Origin: Perlucidibaca aquatica
GTDB taxonomy: Bacteria > Pseudomonadota > Gammaproteobacteria > Pseudomonadales > Moraxellaceae
Assembly (NCBI RefSeq): GCF_001676655.1
Contig: NZ_LZDB01000001.1
Coordinates: 620,001-684,000 of the forward strand
DNA: 64,000 nucleotides
Direction: 5' to 3'
Within the stretch, counting starts at the first letter, position 1; each line of letters starts with the position of its first letter. Under the pieces are notes generated by a model. That model did no database searches. It worked only from the letters and a program-made list of their open reading frames with translations, and had not been told where the DNA came from. Position numbers and translations under genes: made by a program. Shown piece after piece: positions 26,691-34,991 of this stretch.

Positions 26691-27893
26691 ATGGAAAAAT
26701 TAAAATATATATCATATATGGATAATAGTGGCTATTCGGTTGCCGCACGTGCATATATAGCTGCGCTTAGTGATGCGGGTTTCAGTGTGACCTGGGAGTC
26801 AATTTCTGGCCATAATCCTAAAAAAGATGTGGTCCCTGAAAATCTGAGAGAATTTTATTACAAAAATATTGATTATGATTACGTGCTGATTCACGCGATG
26901 CCATCACACTTCCCAAGATTTGTTAATTCCGAACGACAGGTGGGCAAGAAAATTATTGGGTATACAGTATGGGAGCATGACTTTTTACCAGAGACTTGGG
27001 TTAAAGAAATAAATCTTTTGGATGCTGTGATAGTTCCTTGCTCCTGGAATAAGGAGTGTTTTATAAATTCGGGAATTTCTGTCCCTGTTTTTGTTGTCCC
27101 GCATTTGTCGCAATTTTACGGCGATAAAGGTTATGAAGAGCTAATAAAAAACAAAGATGCGAGCGGCCTAAGTTCGCTTGAGGCGTCAGTCTGCTCGAAA
27201 GCATTGGTCCCGTATAAAACAAATGGCGCTGTTATTTTTTATCATATAGGGTTTTGGAGTGAGCGTAAGTCTCCGTCTGCAGTTGTTAAGGCGTATTTGA
27301 ATGAATTTAAGAGCGGCGATAATGTATTGTTGGTTATTAAGACTTCGAAGAAAGACCTAACGTGGCGAGGGAGAAGTTGGAGGAATTTTTATAGGAAAAA
27401 ATCTCTTAATACGAAGGTGTCCTTTCAACGAATACTTAGGTCATACGATGATCCTGCGAGGATTTTATTTATAGATCGTGAAGATTTAAGTAACAAAGAT
27501 TTGCTCGCAATTCACCTCTATTCAGATTGCTTTGTTTCTCTTGCGAGAACTGAGGGGTGGGGGATGGGCGCATTCGATGCTACTTTAATTTCTAATTCAG
27601 TGATAATGCCTGGCTATGGTGGGCAAATGGACTTTCTTGATTCCAAAAGGTCGCTAATTGTTAATTATCGTCTTGTGCCTGTTAATGAGCCGGTGTGGAG
27701 TGATAACTATGATGATAGACATCAATGGGCGGAGCCAGATATTAAGCATGCTCAGCTCTTGATGAGAAGCTATCTCGAGAATAAAAATCATTACGACAAT
27801 AAAGCAATAGAGCTATCAATTATTAATAAAAAGAAGTTTTCCGTTAGCTCCGTGGTAGATGGATTCAGGAAGGCATTTGCAGCGTGCTCGTAA
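26691..27893 (+). CDS. Glycosyltransferase, GT4/GT1-like
   Basis: A 400-residue protein, the most AT-rich gene in the window. The N-terminus reads YISYMDNSGYSVAARAYIAALSDAG; the C-terminal half holds FYHIGFWSERKSP, LFIDREDL and CFVSLARTEGWGMGAFDA, the last being the Glu-containing donor-binding block of GT-B enzymes. The ribosome-binding site is poor. Immediately downstream come about 150 bases without a gene and then an IS remnant, so the cluster seems to have been cut short here. The sugar transferred cannot be told from sequence. Confidence 0.75.
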   Translation: MEKLKYISYMDNSGYSVAARAYIAALSDAGFSVTWESISGHNPKKDVVPENLREFYYKNIDYDYVLIHAMPSHFPRFVNSERQVGKKIIGYTVWEHDFLPETWVKEINLLDAVIVPCSWNKECFINSGISVPVFVVPHLSQFYGDKGYEELIKNKDASGLSSLEASVCSKALVPYKTNGAVIFYHIGFWSERKSPSAVVKAYLNEFKSGDNVLLVIKTSKKDLTWRGRSWRNFYRKKSLNTKVSFQRILRSYDDPARILFIDREDLSNKDLLAIHLYSDCFVSLARTEGWGMGAFDATLISNSVIMPGYGGQMDFLDSKRSLIVNYRLVPVNEPVWSDNYDDRHQWAEPDIKHAQLLMRSYLENKNHYDNKAIELSIINKKKFSVSSVVDGFRKAFAACS

Positions 27894-28044
27894 GGCACGC
27901 CTGCAATGGGTTTGCGGCGGCGTCTATAGAGTTCAGCCTGTCTTTTGGATGGCGTGTGCACAGCCATTGAGTCGTTGCCCTGCGTATAAAAGAGCAATGC
28001 CTACACCTAGTTCCATGCCCCCTAGATTGCTGATCAGCTTTGTG
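27894..28044. other. Non-coding stretch before the IS; possible gene remnant on the minus strand
   Basis: No intact gene is seen. On the minus strand a short open stretch reads TKLISNLGGMELGVGIALLY and continues AGQRLNGCAHAI before a stop. It is hydrophobic and could be the tail of a lost membrane protein. Too little remains for a family call. Confidence 0.25.
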
Positions 28045-28113
28045 GGTAATCCCCCCAGAAATTAATGGTGATCAGAAGTAGAATTTTCTCCAGACGATTT
28101 GAGCAAGTTCTAC

Positions 28114-28380
28114 ATGAAGATATCCCGATACAGTGACAGCCAGATCATGGCGATCCTGAAGCAAGCCGAAGCCGGTACGCCGGTGCCTGACCTGTGCCGC
28201 GAACACGGCATGAGCGTGGCGTCGTTTTACAAGTGGCGCGCCAAGTTCGGCGGCATGGATGCGTCCATGATGTCTCGGCTCAAGGAGCTCAAAGACGAGA
28301 ACCGTCGGCTAAAAAAAATGTACGCCGAGGTTCAGCTACAAGCTGATGTGCTCAAGGAAGCCATGGCAAAAAAGTGGTAA
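28114..28380 (+). CDS. IS3-family transposase OrfA
   Basis: The 88-residue protein contains a helix-turn-helix (SDSQIMAILKQAEAGTPVPD, then REHGMSVASFYKWRAKFGG) and a C-terminal leucine-zipper region rich in Lys and Glu (LKELKDENRRLKKMYAEVQL), as in OrfA of IS3-family elements. ATG 28114 gives MKISRYSDSQI; a TTG 15 bases upstream is possible. OrfA is intact and could still bind IS ends, but its partner OrfB is destroyed. Confidence 0.88.
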   Translation: MKISRYSDSQIMAILKQAEAGTPVPDLCREHGMSVASFYKWRAKFGGMDASMMSRLKELKDENRRLKKMYAEVQLQADVLKEAMAKKW

Positions 28381-28936
28381 GGCCGTCTCGCCGACGTGAG
28401 ATGGCTCAGCAGGCTGTGGCGACACAGGCTATGAGCATCCGGTTGGCGTGCGCCACGTTCAGCATCAGCGAGACCTGCTACCGCTATCAACCCAAGCTGT
28501 CCTCAGAGAATGCCGAGATCGCCGACTGGCTGATCCGGCTGACGCACAACTAAAAGGTCTGGGTATGGAGGTGGACTTCTCATTGCCGGCTGAGCGGGTG
28601 ATCCGTTCGCTAAATCAGGTCATCGAATGGCGAGGTCAGCCGAAGACGATTCGCTGCGACAACGGACCGGAGCTGATCAGTGGCAAACTGATGGCTTGGG
28701 CGGCAGAGCGAGGCATTGAGATCGCGCATATCAAACCAGAAAATCCGCAGCAAAATGCCTATGTCGAGCGTTATAACCGGACCGTTCGGTATGAATGGCT
28801 AGGCCAATATTTGTTCGGCAGCTTAACAGAAATGCAGGCTCATGGCACACGATGGCTGTGGACATATAACAACGAGCGCCCGAATATGGGCTTGGGTGGC
28901 ATCACCCCGAAACAGAAGTTGGCCATGTTGGCCTAG
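28374..28936 (+). pseudogene. IS3-family transposase OrfB, internally deleted and frameshifted
   Basis: The 5' part (VRPSRRREMAQQ, then ACATFSISETCYRYQPK and IADWLIRLTHN) ends at an in-frame TAA at about 28552. The 3' part resumes in another frame as GLGMEVDFSLPAERVIRSL and includes IRCDNGPELISG and ENPQQNAYVERYNRTVRYEW, which hold the second Asp and the Glu of the DDE triad. About 90 residues that should lie between, including the WSMDFM block with the first catalytic Asp, are missing. The enzyme cannot be functional. Confidence 0.85.
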
Positions 28937-28974
28937 GTTCTACTTCTGGCCCCGTTAAAAATGGGGGGATTACC

Positions 28975-29329
28975 TGGCCACCTTACAAAGTCAGCATCAT
29001 TAATTATTTCTGGTATTATTTTTAAAAAATATCTTAAGAAAGTTAGTTGGTTGCTTTGGGCTGAGTTGCCGCTTGAGTGTGGCTTGGCTGTTAGCGCTAT
29101 TTTAATTTTACTAGCTAGCGATGAAACTATTTCTGAGCGCCAAGCATAAAATGCTGCGTTATGGCTGGCTTCTAATGAATATTTATGGGCAATTATTTAG
29201 CTGTCAGCGCTAGCGGATTGGAAGAAAGGCTGCTGCTATCAAGATTCTCGCCGAATGGCTACAACATTGGCTGACTCAATTCCCCTGTTTCCAGTAAGCT
29301 CTCACTGATTGAAAACAGGGAGTCACTAC
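28975..29329. other. 355-base AT-rich gap after the IS; hydrophobic ORF remnant and RBS hairpin
   Basis: A plus-strand frame open to 29149 carries hydrophobic segments (SASLIISGIIFKK and LAVSAILILLASDE), probably the tail of a membrane protein whose start has been lost. From 29150 to 29280 I see nothing recognisable. At the end, CCCTGTTT (29283-29290) pairs with AAACAGGG (29313-29320), with an inner CAGT/ACTG pair; this hairpin covers part of the GGGAG ribosome-binding site (29318-29322) of the next gene. Confidence 0.4.
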
Positions 29330-30637
29330 ATGCTGAATCACGCTGCCTTGTCGGGCAAGACCGTCGCCATCATTGGCCTTGGCTATGTCGGTCTTCCGTT
29401 GGCCTTGGCCTTTGGCCGCGTCATGCCCACCATCGGCTTCGATATCAGCGAGGCCAAGCTCAAGGCCTATCGGGATGGCTATGACCCCACCGGCGAGATG
29501 GAGCCTTCAGCATTCCAGGCGTCCACACAGCTCGCGGTTACATCGCAAGCCGCTGAACTTGCCGCCGCTGACTACTTAATCATTGCCGTGCCCACCCCCA
29601 TCGACAATGCCAAGCAGCCTGACCTGACGCCTGTCATCCGCGCCACAGAAACTATTGCGCCGCATCTTAAGCCCGGTGCCATTGTGATTTACGAATCTAC
29701 GGTGTACCCCGGCGTTACCGATGATGTTTGCGCGCCTATCCTGGAGCGCTTGTCTGGCAAGCGTCGAGGCGTGGATTTCAAGCTGGGCTATTCCCCCGAG
29801 CGTATCAATCCGGGCGACAAAACCCATCGCCTGGAAACCATCATCAAGATTGTGGCTGCTGAAGATGCCGAGTCACTGGATCGTGTTGCCGCACTTTATG
29901 AGGCCGTGGTTGAGCCCGGTGTTTATCGCGCTTCGTCGATCCGTGTCGCGGAAGCGGCCAAGGTCATCGAAAACACTCAGCGTGATGTGAATATTGCGCT
30001 GGTCAATGAGCTGGCGGTGATCTTCAATCTCATGGGCATTGATACGCTGGAGGTGCTTGAGGCGGCAGGCACCAAGTGGAACTTCCTGCCATTCCGCCCC
30101 GGTCTGGTTGGCGGCCATTGCATTGGGGTTGACCCGTACTACCTCACGCACAAGACCCAAACGCTGGGCTATAACCCGGAGGTCATTCTGGCTGGCCGCC
30201 GTATTAACGACCGCATGGGTTCGTATCTGGCGCAGCAAACCGTGCGTGAAATGCTCAAGGCTGATCGCCTGCGCGCTGGCGCTACCGTGTTGGTGATGGG
30301 CCTGACCTTCAAGGAAAACTGTGCCGATATTCGCAACAGCAAAGTCATCGATATTGTGCATGAGCTGCAAGAGCATGGTCTCAAGGTAGTGATCTGGGAC
30401 CCGGTCGCAGATGCGCATGAAGCGCATGAAGAGTACGGCGTAACGATGGTGGCCGACTGGCACGCCGTGCCGAGAGTTGATGCGGTTGTGGTGGCCGTTG
30501 CTCATGCTCGCATCAAGGCACTGGCACCAGCGGAGCTTGTGGCCGCGTTTGGTGTGGGTACGCCAGTGATTGACATCAAGTCTGTGTTTGACCGAGGAGC
30601 GTTTGCTGCGGCCGGGCTGCCGCTATGGCGTTTGTAG
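29330..30637 (+). CDS. UDP-N-acetylhexosamine 6-dehydrogenase (TviB/WbpO type)
   Basis: A 435-residue UDP-sugar dehydrogenase. The NAD-binding VAIIGLGYVGLPLALAFG is near the N-terminus, ESTVYPGVTDD and YSPERINPGD follow, and the catalytic Cys264 lies in LVGGHCIGVDPYYL. The C-terminal NAD/UDP domain shows MGLTFKENCADIRNSK. The ERINPGD motif and length point to the group that oxidises UDP-GlcNAc or UDP-GalNAc to the uronic acid (TviB, WbpO) rather than UDP-glucose. No epimerase partner (TviC/WbpP) is in the window. GC content returns to the chromosomal level here. The start is ATG 29330 with GGGAG upstream. It converges on the next gene with only one base between. Confidence 0.9.
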   Translation: MLNHAALSGKTVAIIGLGYVGLPLALAFGRVMPTIGFDISEAKLKAYRDGYDPTGEMEPSAFQASTQLAVTSQAAELAAADYLIIAVPTPIDNAKQPDLTPVIRATETIAPHLKPGAIVIYESTVYPGVTDDVCAPILERLSGKRRGVDFKLGYSPERINPGDKTHRLETIIKIVAAEDAESLDRVAALYEAVVEPGVYRASSIRVAEAAKVIENTQRDVNIALVNELAVIFNLMGIDTLEVLEAAGTKWNFLPFRPGLVGGHCIGVDPYYLTHKTQTLGYNPEVILAGRRINDRMGSYLAQQTVREMLKADRLRAGATVLVMGLTFKENCADIRNSKVIDIVHELQEHGLKVVIWDPVADAHEAHEEYGVTMVADWHAVPRVDAVVVAVAHARIKALAPAELVAAFGVGTPVIDIKSVFDRGAFAAAGLPLWRL

Positions 30638-30638
30638 T

Positions 30639-31391
30639 TCAGGTGTTGCCATGCTGTTGGTCTGCCAGGAGGAGATACGAAATATTTAGTGTGGATATTT
30701 CGCTGTACTTGAGCACAAACTGATCGCCAGAAATTGCATAAAAGCGGTCGGCTGCTGTCGCGCTTACAGAAGTTCTGTCTTGATTCAAGAGTCTTCGTGC
30801 CGCTTGAGTCAAGACCAAGCGATTAAGCCTCCCATCGTCGGCCAGCTCAAAACCCGCTAACAAACCTTGATACAGGTAGGCATGGCCCTCGATTCCAACA
30901 GTTGCGGCAACGAAGGTGCCATCTACCGGGGATGTATGGTCTGCACCGGTTAACAGGTAAAACCAAGGCGCATCCCCTCTCACAAAAGCAGATAATTTGT
31001 GGCCTGGCCGTTCAAAATCATAATGAGTGACGATTAACAGCCAGATCGTGGCGGCTAGCCAAGCGCCAAACCAGGTCAATCCAAAGTAGTTCAATACAAG
31101 GGACGGATTTGTATTCCAGGCGACTTGCCAATGCTGCTGTTGAGTGCTCATGTTTTCTGGCTGAACGAGCAATAGGTAAATATCGCCGAGTCTGACTTCG
31201 TAACCATTCAGACGTGCTGTGCCATAGGCAATGCTATTGATGATTGCGGAATAAAGCAGTGCCACCAATGATGTACGGCCGAATGGTGTGGACTCAGTGG
31301 CGCGAATTTCGCGACGCTGATTGAACTCGCGAAAAATAAAGCCTGGTGCCGCGAAAAGAAAAATCAATAATGCTGGAAATGCGATGTCCAT
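30639..31391 (-). CDS. Unknown membrane protein (possibly DUF6338-like)
   Basis: A 250-residue protein with three hydrophobic segments: residues about 3-20 (AFPALLIFLFAAPGFIF), 40-57 (SLVALLYSAIINSIAYG) and 105-123 (FGLTWFGAWLAATIWLLIV). The C-terminal half is soluble, with a GDAPWFYLLTG block and a later VATVGIEGHAYLYQG-like stretch. I do not recognise it firmly; the layout resembles the DUF6338 family. ATG 31391 is chosen because GGAG lies 8 bases upstream. It is the last gene of the minus-strand rml operon and follows a small unknown protein. No function is proposed. Confidence 0.6.
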   Translation of the reverse strand: MDIAFPALLIFLFAAPGFIFREFNQRREIRATESTPFGRTSLVALLYSAIINSIAYGTARLNGYEVRLGDIYLLLVQPENMSTQQQHWQVAWNTNPSLVLNYFGLTWFGAWLAATIWLLIVTHYDFERPGHKLSAFVRGDAPWFYLLTGADHTSPVDGTFVAATVGIEGHAYLYQGLLAGFELADDGRLNRLVLTQAARRLLNQDRTSVSATAADRFYAISGDQFVLKYSEISTLNISYLLLADQQHGNT

Positions 31392-31436
31392 ATCCGGTCT
31401 CCGCTCAATGCATCCTTGCATGAGCTTGGGGCAGAT

Positions 31437-31613
31437 TTAGCGTACTGAGACTAACTGAGGGCGATAGCGGCGTGTTTCATTGTTTACCGTGAACTCGATG
31501 GTTGCCTCTGAGGTGACGCCCACTCGCGCGGTTTGCAGAATTTCACGTAACTTGCCCGCAGCTGCAGGGTCCTGCAGTAGCTGTTGTAGTTTGTGACTCA
31601 TGACCTTTTTCAT
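31437..31613 (-). CDS. Small unknown protein (58 aa)
   Basis: This 58-residue protein begins MKKVMSHKLQQLLQDPAAAG and ends in RRYRPQLVSVR. The first half looks helical and amphipathic; the second half alternates in a beta-like pattern (ATIEFTVNNETRRY). ATG 31613 follows GAGG by 6 bases, better than a TTG ten codons earlier. It lies between a GT4 gene and an unknown membrane protein on the same strand, 45 bases from the latter, so the two may form a unit. No family is recognised. Confidence 0.55.
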   Translation of the reverse strand: MKKVMSHKLQQLLQDPAAAGKLREILQTARVGVTSEATIEFTVNNETRRYRPQLVSVR

Positions 31614-31670
31614 GTCGAACCTCTGCTTTCTATTCACCTTCAATTTAGTACAGGGAGTGAATTTTTGCTA

Positions 31671-32789
31671 CTAAGCGTGGCGAGACATGCCGGTATAGAC
31701 CCATAGCGTCTCTGCGCACATGTCCGTGAGCCTGAAATGCTCAACGGGCTTATTGCGCGGGCCGGCGTTTAGTGCGTTGACGACCGCCTGCTCCAGGGCA
31801 GCGTTGTTGTTAGTCGTAACGGCCCCTTCGGGCTGGCAGGCTCGTAGAATCTCCCCCACGCCACCTTGGTCCCATGCCACGACAGGGATTCCCAGGCTGA
31901 GTGCTTCCAGCACGGTACGGCCAAAGGTTTCGGGCTGCGTGGAGAGTGACAGCACGAGCTGGCATTGGCTGAATACATCACGGATATCACTGCGCAGGCC
32001 GGTGAAAGTGATGTTATCAGCGAGCCCCATGTCTGCCACACGCGCTTTCAGCTCAGCCAGATAGGCGCGTTTTTCCTCTTCAACACCCCCCACGATTAGG
32101 CCGTGGACCGGCAGTCCTTGGGCTCGCAATGCCGACACGAGCGTGAGGAATGTCTCGTGCCCTTTTAGCCGTGTGATGCGGCCGGGGAGTGCCAGCACCT
32201 GTTGCCCGGCCAATTGTGGGTAATCTTGTTGCCATTGTGCGAGCCAGGTCGCTGAGGGTTGGTACTGGAATGGAAATTCGGCGGGATCGACACCCCGGTA
32301 AATGAGCTTGATACGTGCGGGGTCGCAGGCGGGATAGTGTGTCAGCACATAGTCACGCACGGTTTCCGATACCGCGATAACTACCTCTCCCTTAGTCATG
32401 ATGGCGCTGTAAGGGCTGACCGAATACATGCCATGTACGGTGGTCACAAATCGTGGTCGCGTAGCCGGGTTCATTCGCCTCAGAGCCAACCAAGCTATCC
32501 AGGCGGGAATGCGAGAGCGCGCATGCACAATATCCGGCTTCAGCTCCTCGAGTAGCCTGCGGAATGGTCGGATCTGGAAGAGGCTGGCAAGGGACTTGCG
32601 GTGAACGGGCATTGTGATGTGCTCACTGCCTTCGCGCTCGAGTTGCTCAACTAATCGGCCACCATTGGATACCACAATGGAGCGATGCCCTGCTGCGACT
32701 AGCGCACGGGCTATCTCGAGAGTGCCACGCTCGACCCCGCCACTATGAAGCGCGGGCAGTGTTTGCAGAACAGTGAGCTTTTTTGTCAA
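31671..32789 (-). CDS. Glycosyltransferase family 4
   Basis: A 372-residue GT-B enzyme of GT4. It starts with LTVLQTLPALHSGGVERGTLEIA, a hallmark of the family, contains PDIVHARSRIPAWIAWL, and its C-terminal half has LALPGRITRLKGHETFLTLV and LSTQPETFGRTVLEALSLGIPVV, the donor-binding block with the E-X7-E motif. It follows rmlC by 6 bases and is probably in the same transcript, so it may be a rhamnosyl- or O-antigen-sugar transferase; the sugar is inferred from context only. No membrane segment. Confidence 0.88.
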   Translation of the reverse strand: MTKKLTVLQTLPALHSGGVERGTLEIARALVAAGHRSIVVSNGGRLVEQLEREGSEHITMPVHRKSLASLFQIRPFRRLLEELKPDIVHARSRIPAWIAWLALRRMNPATRPRFVTTVHGMYSVSPYSAIMTKGEVVIAVSETVRDYVLTHYPACDPARIKLIYRGVDPAEFPFQYQPSATWLAQWQQDYPQLAGQQVLALPGRITRLKGHETFLTLVSALRAQGLPVHGLIVGGVEEEKRAYLAELKARVADMGLADNITFTGLRSDIRDVFSQCQLVLSLSTQPETFGRTVLEALSLGIPVVAWDQGGVGEILRACQPEGAVTTNNNAALEQAVVNALNAGPRNKPVEHFRLTDMCAETLWVYTGMSRHA

Positions 32790-32795
32790 TTCATT

Positions 32796-33341
32796 TCAAT
32801 CCAGTTCGCTCAGCAACTTTCCCTGACGATCTTTATCGGTGAGCAAAATCTCACTGGAAATCTCGTGCAGCGGCCACTGAATGTTCAGGGCAGGGTCATT
32901 CCACAGCAACGTCCCCTCCGACGCCGGGTGATAGTAGTCTGTGGTTTTGTAGAGAAAATCCGCCGACTCGCTCAGCACCAGAAAGCCATGCGCTAGGCCT
33001 GGTGGTATCCAAAGCTGGCGCTGGTTTTCACCACTTAGCTCCACGCCCACATGCTGGCCATAGGTGGGGGATTTAGGGCGGATATCCACGGCTACATCAA
33101 ACACGCGGCCTTGCGGCACGCGCACCAGTTTGCCCTGAGGCTGGGTGCGCTGAAAGTGTAGGCCTCGCAAAACGCCCTGGCGCGAGCGAGAGTGGTTGTC
33201 TTGCACGAAGGTGACGTCATGGCCAACGGCCTCGTTGAACTTCTGCGCGTTCCAGCTTTCCAGAAAATAGCCGCGTGCATCGCCAAAGACTCTTGGCTCC
33301 AGAATCAGCACATCAGCAATGGCGGTTCGAATCACATTCAT
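32796..33341 (-). CDS. rmlC: dTDP-4-dehydrorhamnose 3,5-epimerase
   Basis: A 181-residue cupin-fold epimerase, third enzyme of dTDP-L-rhamnose synthesis. The characteristic FVQDNHSRSRQGVLRGLHFQ contains the catalytic His region, and FLYKTTDYYHPASEGTLLWN the later Tyr and substrate-binding residues. RmlA lies 6 bases upstream. Length and N-terminus (ADVLILEPRVFGDARGYFLE) match the family. Confidence 0.96.
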   Translation of the reverse strand: MNVIRTAIADVLILEPRVFGDARGYFLESWNAQKFNEAVGHDVTFVQDNHSRSRQGVLRGLHFQRTQPQGKLVRVPQGRVFDVAVDIRPKSPTYGQHVGVELSGENQRQLWIPPGLAHGFLVLSESADFLYKTTDYYHPASEGTLLWNDPALNIQWPLHEISSEILLTDKDRQGKLLSELD

Positions 33342-33347
33342 CGGGGC

Positions 33348-34217
33348 TCAGCCTTCGTTGGCGACTTGCAGCAGGTACTGACCGTAGGCCGTTTTCTTCA
33401 GAGACTCAGCCTCGGTCAGCAGGCGCTCTTTGCTCAGCCAGCCGTTGCGATAACCGATTTCTTCGAGGCAGGCGACCTTCAAGCCTTGACGCTTCTCGAT
33501 GGTCTGCACGAACGAGCCCGCCTCCATGAGCGAGTCATGTGTACCGGTATCGAGCCAGGCAAAGCCACGGCCTAACAGCTCAACCTGCAAATCACCGCGT
33601 TGAAGATAGGCGTTGTTCACATCCGTGATTTCCAGCTCCCCGCGTTCAGAGGGCTTTACGGCTCGCGCAATGTCCACGATGTCGCGGTCGTAAAAATACA
33701 GGCCAGTCACAGCGTAATTTGACTTCGGCTTTGTCGGTTTTTCTTCAATGGAGATGGCTCTACCCGTGTTGTCGAACTCGACGACGCCAAAGCGCTCGGG
33801 GTCGGAAACGTGGTAACCAAATACGGTAGCGCCGGTTTCGCGCTCAGCGGCTGCCTTGAGCTGTGTGCCGAAGGACTGGCCGTAGAAAATATTGTCACCA
33901 AGTACTAAGCAGACGCGGTCGTTGCCAATGAAGTCGGCGCCGATGATGAAGGCCTGAGCGAGTCCGTCCGGGCTGGGCTGAATGGCATAGCTTAATGAAA
34001 TGCCAAAGCTGCTGCCGTCGCCGAGCAGACGCTGATAGCCGGGCAGATCGTCGGGGGTGGAAATGATCAGCACTTCGCGGATGCCGGCGAGCATGAGCAC
34101 CGACAGCGGGTAATAGATCATGGGCTTGTCGTAGATCGGCAGTAGCTGCTTCGACAGACCGCGAGTAATGGGGTGCAGACGCGTGCCGGAACCGCCGGCG
34201 AGAATGATGCCTTTCAT
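33348..34217 (-). CDS. rmlA: Glucose-1-phosphate thymidylyltransferase
   Basis: A 289-residue nucleotidyltransferase that makes dTDP-glucose, the first step to dTDP-rhamnose. It begins [20 protein letters not shown] with [16 protein letters not shown] following, plus VLGDNIFYG (metal-binding Asp) and [23 protein letters not shown] 34217 is preceded by AGGA at good spacing; the open frame extends 19 codons further without a better site. RmlB, the next enzyme, lies 1.5 kb upstream, beyond two toxin-antitoxin modules. Confidence 0.96.
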   Translation of the reverse strand: MKGIILAGGSGTRLHPITRGLSKQLLPIYDKPMIYYPLSVLMLAGIREVLIISTPDDLPGYQRLLGDGSSFGISLSYAIQPSPDGLAQAFIIGADFIGNDRVCLVLGDNIFYGQSFGTQLKAAAERETGATVFGYHVSDPERFGVVEFDNTGRAISIEEKPTKPKSNYAVTGLYFYDRDIVDIARAVKPSERGELEITDVNNAYLQRGDLQVELLGRGFAWLDTGTHDSLMEAGSFVQTIEKRQGLKVACLEEIGYRNGWLSKERLLTEAESLKKTAYGQYLLQVANEG

Positions 34218-34261
34218 GTCAGGTCCTGTTGTTTTTTGAGTCATGTTGCGTGCTGGTGAGA

Positions 34262-34660
34262 TTACAGTGCCCACTCTTCCACGGCCAGACCAGGCACTCG
34301 CAGAAATTCGCGGGCGTTATTCGTGATGAGTACGCTGTCTTCCGCTAGGCAATGCGCTGCAATCAGCATATCCATGCTGCCAATGGGCTTGCCAGTAGAC
34401 TCGAGAACTGCGCGTATATGGGCATAGTGATGAGCCGCATCAGAGGGCCATGGGCGCACATTAAAGCCGGCCAGCCAGGCCTCTACCGCAGCCGAAAAGC
34501 GGGGCGATGCCAATTTGGCAGCACCAAAACGCAGCTCAGCAGCAACTATGGACGATAGCCAGAGTTGTTCGCGATCCAGGCCTTGAAAGCGCTCGATCAT
34601 GGCTGCTGGATGGCGGCGTAGGATGTAACTGCAAATGTTGGTATCCAGAGAGCGCTGCAT
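34262..34660 (-). CDS. vapC: VapC-type PIN-domain toxin
   Basis: A 132-residue PIN-domain RNase. Acidic residues appear in order in [38 protein letters not shown] and [15 protein letters not shown]; the Asn in the last block replaces the fourth Asp, which is common in this VapC group (as in Salmonella and Shigella VapC, which cut initiator tRNA). Six bases separate it from vapB. It lies 44 bases before rmlA. Confidence 0.9.
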   Translation of the reverse strand: MQRSLDTNICSYILRRHPAAMIERFQGLDREQLWLSSIVAAELRFGAAKLASPRFSAAVEAWLAGFNVRPWPSDAAHHYAHIRAVLESTGKPIGSMDMLIAAHCLAEDSVLITNNAREFLRVPGLAVEEWAL

Positions 34661-34666
34661 CCTGCT

Positions 34667-34918
34667 TTAGCTCCAGTCTCGTGCCTGCGGTGGTTCATCA
34701 TTACGGTCGTGCAGGAAGTCCTCTGGCAACGGCTCTGTGCTGGCGTAAAAGCTAGCAAGCCATTGCCCCATATCTTGGAGGGCTGTGTTTTGCGGCTGTA
34801 GCCATAGCGCGTTGCCAATCTGCTCGATCCGTACTTCTTGTGCTTGCAAGCGGAGTTTGGCTGGCAGCCGAATGGCTTGGCTGCGCCCACTCATGAACAG
34901 TTTTGCGGTGGTTGTCAT
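34667..34918 (-). CDS. vapB: VapB-type antitoxin
   Basis: An 83-residue antitoxin with an N-terminal AbrB/SpoVT swapped-hairpin domain (TAKLFMSGRSQAIRLPAKLR) and a C-terminal toxin-binding tail with conserved aromatic and acidic residues (WLASFYASTEPLPEDFL). It directly precedes vapC. The upstream gap holds an inverted repeat that may be its operator. Confidence 0.9.
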   Translation of the reverse strand: MTTTAKLFMSGRSQAIRLPAKLRLQAQEVRIEQIGNALWLQPQNTALQDMGQWLASFYASTEPLPEDFLHDRNDEPPQARDWS

Positions 34919-34937
34919 GGAGTTTGCTCGCTGGATT

Positions 34938-34960
34938 GTATTATGACAGTGCCATATTAC
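34938..34960 (-). promoter_or_regulatory. Putative vapBC operator
   Basis: GTATTAT (34938-34944) and ATATTAC (34954-34960) pair in 6 of 7 positions around 9 bases, 20 bases upstream of the vapB ATG. The site includes AT-rich stretches that could serve as -10 elements. A position overlapping the promoter would fit VapBC autorepression. Pattern match only. Confidence 0.4.
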
Positions 34961-34991
34961 AGCATGTTTTATGAATAGCTACAGTCAACAT

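Larger units (their letters stand above)
28045..28974 (+). mobile_element. IS3-family element (IS407-like), internally deleted
   Basis: The ends are inverted repeats: GGTAATCCCCCCA at 28045 and its complement TGGGGGGATTACC ending at 28974. A further block, CAGAAGTAGAA, recurs inside both ends. Between them lie an intact orfA and a broken orfB. The element measures 930 bases; intact IS407-type elements are about 1.2 kb. No convincing target duplication is visible (left flank ends TTTGTG, right flank starts TGGCCA). It therefore looks like an old, non-autonomous copy. Confidence 0.85.

Noticed and set aside
18545-30637. JUMPstart/ops element (GGCGGTAGC) upstream of the glycan cluster
   Set aside because: No match to the RfaH ops core was found before rmlD, ilvE or the first ELM1 gene.
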